Below, piece by piece: positions 15,292 to 26,556 of a stretch of 30,549 nt of DNA. The notes under the pieces are model-generated. The model was not told the DNA's origin, made no database searches, and was given only the letters and a program-made list of their open reading frames with translations. The first letter of the stretch is position 1, and every line of letters begins with the position of its first letter. Source of the stretch: Priapulus caudatus (lineage: Eukaryota > Priapulida > Priapulimorpha > Priapulimorphida > Priapulidae); NCBI RefSeq assembly GCF_000485595.1, contig NW_014577180.1, positions 610,690-641,238 of the forward strand, in the 5' to 3' direction. Both the position numbers and the translations under genes were made by a program.

Positions 15292-17607
15292 CTATCTATA
15301 ACAACTGTCTTCGTTAGTTCAACCGTATCATCGATGTATTCAGAGACTTCCTGTGAATGTTTTAATTCAGGAGAATATGACGAGTATACTATATGCCTAC
15401 AGGGTGTCCGTTAGTTCAGTGTATAATTACACTGCGTTTATAGAGCACCATTGCTGAAGGGTGCGTTGAGTGTGCAATAGACCACGACCTTTTGTCCTAA
15501 GTTAGATGAGTGAAGGGGATCCACGTCACACGCGTATCAACTCCAGCAGAGCAGAGTAAAATAAAACAAACAAGAGCCGCGCGTACGCAGCTGATATGAA
15601 TGCGGGTTTCGCAATCAGGCCGATCAGAATTTCTTATACGAGTTTAGAACTCGTCAAACTTGAAAGAATGCTGGCCGACTGCGTGAATAATTGCACTTGG
15701 CTTTCTACAAGGTCATGCACCTGTTCGTAGTTGGAGCATTTATATTAGCTCCGCAGCATGGCAACGAGGTTCCGTGATGTCATCACACGTGTCGCTGAGG
15801 TGATCTGGTGTCTGCGTGCGTGGATGCGCTTGGCTCAACGAGCAACGGTGTGCCCGCCTTTTTCGCAAACAATTCCGCCGAAAAGCGATTTAATCTCAGA
15901 GTTACCCGTGCGCTGGTAGGTGTAAACCACATCTCAGCATTAGCACGAGTTATATAGATATGATCAACGTATCCTTAATAGCATATCTTGCTGGTGCATG
16001 CGGTCACCGAATCGAACATACACGCATTCCAATGAGCATGGCATAGTTTAGCCACGTCCGAGATCAATAGGGCCATAAATTTGCATCAGTAGCCACAATA
16101 AATTTTGCGTATTTTTCGTGCACCTGGGCAATAGCTCACTCGCATGACATAAGTTCACGAACATTGTCTCCGTGCGGTATTTCGCAGGTACATCGTTCGT
16201 CGATATTTGCGATGATATATGCTTCGCTTGATCTCGCGGACATATCAGCTGATGTTAGTTTACTTGCACTAAGCCAACTGACGTGTTTATTGGTGGTAGC
16301 GTGTACGCGGGCCGAGTTACAGGAATAATAATTTATGCCTGGTGTTGCTGGTTGGGTAAATTGGAGTGACAGCTGAGGCTGTGTTGAGACTCAAACTTGC
16401 AGGATCGAGCTACTATATCTATATCAACCAGCCGCAAACTAATTTGTCGACTAGGTTGTTAGTGATATCACGGTTTGAAGTAGCGACAATTTCTCTAGTG
16501 ATGCAGTAGAAGCGTATCGTTATAAATATGACAATATATCCCCCAAAAATCCATAGCGTTGCATTTATATATGGCACTAAACAGTACTTTTTACTTATAT
16601 ACTAACCGAATGCCTACAACTGTCCGTCACACGTGATGCGTACGAGAGACGTCCATTGCGAAATTTGATGCACACGTCTACCTCGCTGCTTCGTCGCTGC
16701 TCTTCCACGTTAGAATGGCTTTCCCTCCACTGCAGCCTGTCCTTCACCGATTCTCACCCACTGACGCAACTGGACAGAAATCGTTTACCTCTCTCGGCGC
16801 GTGTAATGCACAGAGCTCCCCGGCGGTGCTTGTCACATAGGTTTACGTGCGGTAGTGCGATAGTACATGGCGCGACGGTGGCGCACGAGCCTTGGACCCT
16901 ATTAGCGTTACACATGGTCAAACAAAACTATCTTATCTAGCTGAGACGTTATCTATACAGCCGAGGTTCCCGATGTATGCTTGAATTTACGTGTCAATTG
17001 ACGGTATTTAGATTTTTTTTAACTTGTCTTCGGCACCGACGTACGCATGCTGGACTTCAATTATACCTAGACCCTACTATTAGGTTCATGCTTTTCCTTC
17101 AGATAAATATTTTTTATTAAATCATTTACGATATAGAGATAGTAAAAATAAATCGACGATCCATAGTTCTAGCATGTTGGATTTTGTTGTTTGTCTGGCT
17201 GTAATGTTATATTGTTGAGGGTTTTCCGTGGAGAGGAGCGGCACCACGGAGAATAGTGGAGTGACTAATGGGTGCCACTTTGCGGGTGTTTTTCGAATAC
17301 TGTGATCAATCTGCGTATTGACGTACAGTATTGTAGGGAGAAAATAAATATAGATATGTAGATATTTTGTTCTGGGAGATTCATAAGCGTGGGTACTCAA
17401 TGTATCTTTATATTTACGTATATAGTACTAGTAAATAACGATCGGGTTGATGATAACGATAACGTTCTACTTAACAAAACGACAGTATATTGAAGTATCG
17501 TATATTAATAATTCTTTAATATCGTAGCATGAATATATTCATACGCCGTGTCATGCATACATACTACGTTAAATTCTAATCGATATTAACCGATGTCTAT
17601 ACATACT
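15292..17607. other. Intergenic, no gene recognised
   Basis: Mixed-composition DNA between the fold-back element and the receptor 3' end. The longest ORFs (16656-16940 +, 94 codons; 17122-17400 -, 92 codons) show no domain, no membrane segment pattern and no splice context I could support. Confidence 0.45.
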
Positions 17608-17608
17608 T

Positions 17609-17692
17609 CTTTTTTTTATCAAATACGCAGGAAGTTTTTTTTATCAAATAACGCAGTTTTTTTTTATCAAACACTCTATTTTATCAAATACT
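17609..17692. repeat. Tandem repeat, TTTTTTTTATCAAATACGCAG units
   Basis: About four imperfect copies of a 17-26 bp unit made of a T run followed by ATCAAA(T)A(A)CGCAG. The later copies are shortened. Confidence 0.8.
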
Positions 17693-17855
17693 GGTAGAGG
17701 GTCAGAGAATAGCAACTGTTTGTCGGTTGCAACTACGAATGTTATCTGCATATTATACAGTGTATATATATATATAATTACATCGTATGGCAAACTGACT
17801 TATGCAAGCCTGAGTGAGTATAACATGTATCCGATAATTATTTAATGTATTCCGT

Positions 17856-17861
17856 TTTATT
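17856..17861 (-). other. Candidate poly(A) signal of the receptor gene
   Basis: AATAAA on the minus strand, about 530 nt past the stop at 18391. It was found by eye and its use is inferred. Confidence 0.25.
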
Positions 17862-18018
17862 ATGCTTAAACATGCTAGAATGTGCTTTCTATGAGCGCTT
17901 GTATCAAGTAAAACGCAATAATTCTGCCATAATCCATATTTTAGTCATCAAGCGTGAGCGCTCGGAAGTTTACCAGTCCTAAACGCTTAAGCATCGGGAG
18001 AATACTTCATCATCGGAA

Positions 18019-18021
<3 letters not shown>

Positions 18022-18064
<43 letters not shown>
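18022..18064. repeat. (AT)n microsatellite
   Basis: About 21 AT units, in the presumed 3' flank or 3' UTR of the receptor gene. Confidence 0.95.
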
Positions 18065-18066
<2 letters not shown>

Positions 18067-18390
18067 CTATCATGCATGCGTTTCGTTCGCTAAACATATA
18101 TGACTACTAATGAATATAAACAACCGTGGTAGACGTAGGTATATACTTGAATGAAAACGACTCTCATTATCATTAAGATCATGGTCATCGTCATTATCAT
18201 CACCCCCACCACCACAAAGAGCCGTCGTCAATACAGAAGTTGACACGACCATAATTCTCCCCTGATCTCGATCTTTACACTTGCTCTTCATCTCACCTTA
18301 GTTCCTGCAGACTCTGGCCCAATCACGAATGCAAAGCAAATATACACACGAATTACGCAATGACGGACGATATATGAGCTATCATCGGGG

Positions 18391-18570
18391 TTATGATTTG
18401 TACAGGACATGTAGAAACTGTGATAGTTGCTGATCAATTGGCATCGTCGTGTCGTACAGCGACGGTGCCTGGAAGATGATGCCGCAAGTTCCCGTCAGAC
18501 AAGCAATGGTGAAAATCCACAGGAACAGTCTATCTAGCACCATGGCAACGTATTTCCAGTCCTCTACTAT
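18391..18570 (-). CDS. Receptor exon 5: M4 and C-terminus
   Basis: 180 nt including TAA at 18393-18391. It starts in phase 0 after TTTGTTGCAG with [20 protein letters not shown], the standard pre-M4/M4 sequence, and continues for an extracellular tail of about 25 residues ending VLYKS. Confidence 0.95.
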   Translation of the reverse strand: MVEDWKYVAMVLDRLFLWIFTIACLTGTCGIIFQAPSLYDTTMPIDQQLSQFLHVLYKS

Positions 18571-21500
18571 CTGCAACAAATACACGAAGGAACACGTAAG
18601 TTGTCAGACTCAGTACACCGTAGTAATGGCGATTAGAGCGACTCAGACCTCAGTAGAAATAAGCTCGTGTAAGAAACGTCGGTGACTGCTAGAATCGGTG
18701 TTTCTGGCTTCATGTATTAAAGTAATTCAAATGAAAGAAATAAGTGTATTAACATCGCTTATGTCAAATAGAGGAGCATTATGCGACACTATATCGCGAC
18801 CACATATATATATATCAACTATATTTATGATTCAGCGTATGGTCAGTCATGTTGATCACGAATTCTAGTTCTTTCGGTTCGCTTCTCTGCTGAGAATAAA
18901 AGGCCGCCAAACTGATTTACCGCCTCTTTCACCTAATCGAGCAGAATATCCGGCAGAACTACAGAAAATCGTATAGGGTAAATCGAACAAGTAACTTTTA
19001 CAGCTGTCCTGCTTTAGTATCTTCTGCTAATTTGCAAATTGGCTAAAAGACCATGCATGGATGCCAGGACACCACATCAATGATCAAACAACACAGCTAT
19101 CGTTGTCATAACTGCTATATAATAAGTTCTTCGTCCATTCGCGGTTCTCTCTACTTACATTTAACCAAGGCATGCAACTAAGCATTTATAGTGATTACCT
19201 ATCGATATCTTGCGGATTTCGGGAGGTAAATGTTTGATATAGGTTCGTTGTACATGCGTATTTCGCAAACAATCAAACGCGACTATGTACAAAAAGGCGT
19301 AACGTAATTCGTATTTAATCATTTTTTCTAGTATATGCGACTTTATACTTATAGCTTTATCTTACATTATTTGCATTAGCAACGCACTCGCTATCATCGC
19401 CACCTAGCGGGGATTTATCGATAGGATGAGCGTGCAGATATTGCACTCAGTCCATTCGCTGTGGGCCACCGTTGGGCTGGACGTACAAGTTGCCTGAAAC
19501 TAACAGCTAGCGGGGTGTTGATTGATGCAAATGAATGTATAGTGCGCACTCTCTGCTCTATAAGATGTGTGATATATAACATACACATACACACACGCAC
19601 CCACGCACGCACGCACGCACGCACGCACACACGCCCACACACACTATATATATATATATATATATATATATGGAACCTATCATTCTAACTATACGAGCAT
19701 GTCCGTGGATCCTGGTGCATTGTGCTGCACACAAATGTGTAGTGAAGATAAAACATGTGCAGTTGTCTACTGTCCTAGTCCTTACAAGTCGCCAGTTAAC
19801 ATATTGCTTAAATAGTCAATATATTGTGAACATAATACTGCATAAATAGTTACCATATAATGATAATATGAACATGTTGCGCAACTAATCACCAGTGAAC
19901 ATCTTACACAAGTAGTCACAATATAGTGAACATATTGAACAGCTAGTCTCTAATGTAAATATTGCGCAACTACACAGTAGCGTAGATATTATAGTCGAGA
20001 ACGCTGAGACTGAATGTACACCGAACATGTAATTGAGGCTAAGCCGGTGCTGCCCCCTATAATTACTATCCCAGAATGGTATGCCGGCGATGTACGCAGC
20101 AAACGTGCGTGCGTACATGGGGGCGTGTATGTGTGCGCGCATGTGCGCGCGCGAGTGGTCGTTTATGTATGTGTGCGCTCTTTTGGGCGTACGAGTGGGC
20201 GTGTGTGTACGTGAACGTGCTCGTACGCGTGTATGCGTGTGTGAGCGTTCGTTTGTGCGTATGCATGTGCATACGGGACTGCGTGCATATGTGTGTTCGG
20301 GCAATTGCTTTTGTGTATGTGTGTGTGCATGCGTATGCGTATGTGTATATGTGTGTGTGCGTGCGTTCCATCGTTCGTTCATGCGTGTGTGCTGTGTGCG
20401 TGCGTTCCTTCGTTTGTGCGTGCGTGCGTGTGTGCGTGCGTGCGTGCGCGTGTACGGTGGCCCATATGAACAAAACACAAGCACGCAAGCACGCATGTAC
20501 GCATGTACGCAAACACAAGTACGCAAGCACACAGCAAGTTGCAAAACGGAAATTGGTGGCAGCACTAGCGCCCCCCCCCCACTATCGAGATTTCATTTTG
20601 CAACCCCTTCTCCCCTCCCCACCACCAATTTCTGTTTTGCACCTTGCCGTGTGCTTGCGTACATGTGTTCGCGTGCATGCCAACTTGCTGTGTGCTTGCG
20701 TACATGCGTATTACACTCACCCCGTTGTCCTCGTCGGCTCGATGCAGCTGTTCGGCTATGTACTGCACCTCGGCCATCGCGCGTTTAAGTTCGTGCGACG
20801 TGGCCGCGTATCCGCTATAACTTCCGTTGTCGTCGCTGTCGCCGTCGCTGTAGACGCAGAACACGTGATGTCGTTGCGCCGCGTCGACGCGCGTCTCGTG
20901 CAGCGAGCTGCACGGGCTGCTAGCGACGGCAGGCGTCTTGTCCTTGACGAACTGCGGCCGCCGCATGAGCAGCATCCGCGGCAGCACGTGCAAGAAGATG
21001 CGGCGCACGCGCGGCGACATGACGTGCGTCGCTGGCGTGCGGTAGTGCACGTTCAGCACGTACACGGTCATGAGCACGGACAGTGAGACGAGGATGAGCA
21101 CGAAGAGCAGGTACTTGCCGATGAGCGGCATGACGAGCGACGTCGGCGGTATGATGTCGGAGACGAACATGAAGAGCACGGTGACGAGGATCGAGATGCA
21201 GAGCGTGATCTTCTCGCCGCAGTCCGACGGTAGGTAGAATACGAGGACGGTGAGACCCGATATCGACACGCACGGAATGATCAGGTTGACGGTGTGGTAG
21301 AGCGTCTTGCGTCGCATCTGAATCTCGTAGGTGATGTCCGGGCAGGTGGTGAGCCGGCAGCGGCGCTCGTTGCGCGTCGCCGGCACGCCGAGCACGTCCC
21401 ACTCCGTGTTCGGATAGAACTCGCTGAGGTCAACACCGATCTCCTTCACGGAGGTGTTCTCGGCCTCGTAGTGGACAACGTCCACCTTGAGTCCGTTGTA

Positions 21501-24500
21501 GGTCCACGAGCCAAACCGCATGCGACACGACTGGTGGTCGAACGGGAAGTAGCGTACGTCCAGCGTGCACGAGGATTTGAAGACGGAGGGCGGCTCCCAA
21601 ATGACGAGACCGTCTGGATGAAGAGTAGCTTTTGTCATCACCGTTACCTGGTAGCGACCGTCAGCGCTGCGCAAACACGAATCCACACTTACATACTGAT
21701 TCGTATAAACGCCAAACTGTGCTTATATTATGCATCGGGTAAATGAGCAACTATGGTTACATAGTAAATCGTACAAACACTAAGCTATACTTATATGCTG
21801 AATCGCATAAACACGAAACTATGCTTATGTAGGGAGCATAGAACTCGCGGGTTCACGGAAAAAAACATTTCTGGTAAATAACAGAGCGAGCAAAAACCTA
21901 GCTTAAAAAATAAACAAGGCAGTCATTCTTTTTGCATAAGGTTATACATGTGTCCTACTTGTTGAATAGTACGATGTCAGGCAGCCATATATCGCCTGAA
22001 GGCACATAGAGGTTGTCCACACCTCCATATTCGTGCGTGTGCCATGACAACCTGTAGTCGTACCATTCCTGTAATATTATAACAATAATTAATAGAATGT
22101 CGATTACGTGGGTGGTTTGTGCGAAGTGAGACATCCATGGTTAAAACGGCGTAAAAACAAGTTTTTGTGTTCTCAAGTGCTATCTACAGTCAACGTGTGA
22201 ATATGTATATAGTTACGAATATGAGTTTTTTCTTAGCCAATATAATTGTATTTCATAAAATGATACGCAGTAACGTATTTAGCGTTGCGTCACAGGGGAC
22301 ATCCACGTATAAATATGCGCTCACAGACATGCAGTCATAAAAACGCTCCCTCTGCTTATTTTGATCTTAATTTCGTTTTGTATATGAGCGGATCATGAAC
22401 ACAAACATTCTGTTGAAATGTTTTAACGAGAGAACGAGTAAGCTCAATGCTTGTAGATGTAATTTTATCACTCGTGAATAGCTGTTAGAACAACATTCTT
22501 TTTAACGCACGCGCGAAAACTAAATATTTTATAACGAAAATAACTGACCTGTCGTAACCATACGTTCGTGGTCATTACCTGATGTTTTTCGTCCTAAAAA
22601 ATAAATGTTGAGAAGACAAGATATATCGTAAAATTCCGTAATGTAGGGCGTTGCCAATACGGCAACACGCAGATACGTGGAACGCTTTCAACAGAAAAAT
22701 GCTACTCTACCTTTTTACTATATGCACAAAGGCGGTGCCTGGGTAGGCCTACGTTCTGATCTCCTCCTAAACAACAAAGCCAATTACAATTACGCGTTGC
22801 ACGGACACTGCAAAGATACTTTTATTGACGACGAGATATTTTGCAGAAACACGATAAAACCGAATTCGATAATCTGCTACGAGATTTCGGCTGGCCAAGC
22901 GGGTCACACCGCGGTTTGTTGCCGTAGTGACAACATGGTCCGGACGGGCGAGGCACTATATACATGAAGAGAAACAGAAGGACAAACTTCGTCTGGCTAC
23001 TCCATAAAATGTTCTGTCCTAAAATTATAGCTTAAAATATCTTCATATCCTTTTTTTGCACACTATCATGCAGCATTCTACAATGCAGTGAAGCTACGTT
23101 ACAGCGAGGCTTTTTTATTTTTACGTTTTCCATTATATATATTAAACGCACTTCTATTCGCTGGTTTAACAATTACGCTTTTTATTGCACTACGATTTCA
23201 TGCTAACCTAATTTCATGCTATTTCATGATATTGATAGCCTTACCTATGTTAGTTATGTTACGTTAAGTTACCATATGTTGTGTATGTTCATCCTGTTTA
23301 CACATTTTTCTTGACTGAACATTGTATGATATTATTTCTTTTATTATACGCTAATTTGATTCTATGCTAATTATGTTCGCTTATAAAAACTCGCTTGCTC
23401 TTGTAATTTTACTGTATAGGGCTTGAACTATGTTGTGGCATCTATGCATGTTGCAGGCTATACGCCAGCCTAAACACGCACTTAATTAGTATAATCTTAT
23501 TTTCGTCCACCCAACTAATATATTCTTCACCCTGCCATATTCCCAATATATATATCTGCACACCTTCACTGATTATTACGTTATCCTGCTTAATAATTAT
23601 GAAAGCCTCAGTTACGTTACGTATCCTTACGATACTATGTGTTTCATTATGTTAACCCTTGCACTCTACACATTCCTCATGTCATGTCATTACACATTCT
23701 GAACTTATGACATATACACAGTCTTCATGATAAATTCTGATGAATTGTCTTCATTATACTACTCGTTCATGTTATGATAATTATACTCTCCTATAACAAA
23801 ATATTTCCCTACCACTGTTTTCATCGAAGTAGAAGTTATAATTTTCATCTACCCCATAAAATGCCTCTCAGCTTACGATATTCTCATAACATTCTTTCCT
23901 TGGAACACTCTCATAACGTTAAAGTACGTTAGAATGTCGTGCTAATTCGTAATATCGGCAGGTGTGTAACGATTATTATACGTTTCGTCTCTTTACATAA
24001 CGTTCTGATTTGTTATGTTAAACCATGCAATATACCGATTTTTTTTCAATTAACAGGTTACAATTACCGTTTTCATTTCAATAGTCTTTCTCACTATGCT
24101 TACTTATGTTCTCTCTCATTTTAAAACTTATTATGTTCTACTACTGCATTATTGGTTATAATTTCTTATTCCCTATTTCAGTCGTGAAAGCAACCGAGGC
24201 CACGCCGGATCCCCCTACTTGCACATACAAACAAACAGACAAACACACACACACACGCACGCACGCACGCAACATTACACCACCAATGATTGGCGAAGAT
24301 CTAGAAGATGATTGAAGCAATGACAACTAGTAACTCCTGATTCATACATGTAGCATTGTCGTACCTTTAAAAAAAAATATCCATTTTCAACTTATAAATT
24401 GAATTTTATATTGAATTACATCTTCTACATTATTTCTCTTAAGTGTTTTGGAGGATGGTAAAGAGTGTTCCAATCATAAATACGTTGTTATTATTGGAAT

Positions 24501-26524
24501 CCTCATATGCCAACTGAAAACATATGATTAGACACCAAAAAAATCTTCCAATGTCCATTGGTACAAACGTATGACATTTTACGTAGAAAAAGCCTGAAAT
24601 ATGGTGGCCATCTTAGATTTTTGCTATTTTGGAGTATATTGAGTGCTCTAATTTTGTTTCCAATGAATCTTTGATCCCTTTATATGAGTTTAAATAAAAT
24701 AGAATAAATATTGTATGACATTTGAATGAATAGTTATGGTTAATTGGCAATTATTAAAAAAAAAGAAGATTTTCCGTGATGGCCATTTTGAAATTCAAAA
24801 TGGCGGCCCTAAATATTAATGGAAAAACTGGCACCCATTTTTTTCTTAATCAGTGAAGTTTCTAGATGTGTTTAGACATGAGTGCCAAGAATCTACCCAA
24901 AAAAATGACAAATCTGGAAAATATTACATAAGCCCATAGACTATTGGATTTAGTCTGTGACATTGCGCATGTGCGTTTCTGCAGAGTCAAAAATACCCAG
25001 CGAGTGGCGAATTGCCAGCTTGGCGAGCGAATCGCTAACCTTAGATTCGTTAGATTGTTTCGATTTTTGTAGACATGTTATATTAGATAATCAATTGTAA
25101 TTCCATGATCCAACAACTTATGTCTTATTATACAGGATTTATTCATTACACAATTGTCAAATCGTGTTAAAGGTATGCCATCTATATGCTACTTGTGTAA
25201 TTAATACATAATTATATGCTGTTTTCTGCATTGGCGGTGGTGTGGTTATATGCAAAACTCAAAGTCCATGTATGGTTTTTCAAAATTTAAGTTGGTTAAA
25301 ATTTAAGTTTAGGCATACTTCTAGCTTACTGAGATCATTTCGCCAATTTTTAACACCGCTGACACAGAGTATTATTAACACTATTAGTTGAAAGGTTTTG
25401 AATTTAAACGCACGATTCCTGATATGAGTCAATGAATGGATCAAAGTCTATCAATGAAACAATTAGAGTATTAATTTTATGGAGCCCACACAGAAAACCA
25501 ATCTCCATCGCCTCTTCTCGCTTTCTCTTTCTTTCTTTCTCGCTTTCTCCCGCTCTCTCTTTCTATTTATTTCTCTTTTTCTCTTTCTCCCGCTCTCTTT
25601 CGCTCTAGCTGCCTCTCTCTCTCGCTCTTTCTCTCTCACTCTCTTTCTCTTTCTTCTTCGTTTTCTCTCTCATCTTTCTCATTCCCTATCTTGTTCATTG
25701 CTTTCTCCTACGATATGCGGTGGTCTGTGTGAGTGCGTGTGTATATATATTCGGGTCTCATTATTACACGATTGGAATGCGTAATTTTTTTCCCTCTCGT
25801 CAATGTTTCGCGCTAACAACTACAAACAGTTAGGCAGGGCTTCTGGGAATGTTTGACAGCTGCTGGAGATGTATACATATGCGTACACACCCACGCGTGC
25901 ACGAACGCGCACGCGCGCACCCACTCACACGCACACACACGCACGCGCACTCACAGACACACATGCACACACACACACACGTACACACTTGCGAAGCTCG
26001 CAATCATAAGCGATATTCGTTCCGCTGTGCGCATGCGCTGACTGCTTCGACCTTCTCCGCTAGCCTCTATCGCCACGTAGCAACAACACTCTTACGATAA
26101 CATTAACCAGAACGCTGCTGCCCTGCGGCGATAAGAGATGCGTGTCTGTCTGTCTGTCTGTCCCGCGTGCACGGTAACAGCGACCTCTGCTGACACCGAA
26201 GCGGTCAACGTGACAGCGTCTGCGGCATGTGGCAAGCGGCACTCGCTGCTGCTCATATCGTAGCGAGCGTGTCTACGGCAGCAGTATTGACGTTAGACGA
26301 CCTTAACGTAAAACGCGTGGGCCGCTTTTTTAGTCGGGGCGTTTGTGTTTACAGTGCCCAAATATTTGCAAAACTATGAACGGGACGAGGGAGTGAAGTT
26401 GTGGCGATGAAGCAAATCATTCATTACGTGCGTGCGTGTGTGCGTGCCTACGTGCGTGTGTTTGCGTGTGCGTGTGCGGTTATGTGTGTGCTTGCGTGCC
26501 AGTGTGCGTGCGCGCGCGCGTGTG

Positions 26525-26556
<32 letters not shown>

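Larger units (their letters stand above)
18571..20720. other. Last receptor intron, 2.15 kb
   Basis: No coding evidence. It contains a CTCF-like site (19397-19410), a GCAC/CA/AT compound microsatellite (about 19583-19671), a 430-bp alternating purine-pyrimidine tract (20093-20520) and a strong inverted repeat (20521-20660) close to the donor. Spaced copies of AGTGAACATATTG-like text recur at about 19790-19950. Confidence 0.7.

Noticed and set aside
16656-16940. 94-codon plus-strand ORF in the intergenic region
   Set aside because: No recognisable motif, no supporting splice context, and third positions unlike the true exons.
20565-20720. Extension of receptor exon 4 past the donor to [10 protein letters not shown]...
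   Set aside because: The GGG|GTGAGT donor and in-frame phase 0 join to the M4 exon fit the family; the extension reads the intronic inverted repeat.
19885-21086. ORFs of 154-336 codons over the intronic GT/GC tract and opposite receptor exon 4
   Set aside because: Composition artefacts in the intron merged with antisense shadow of the true receptor exon.
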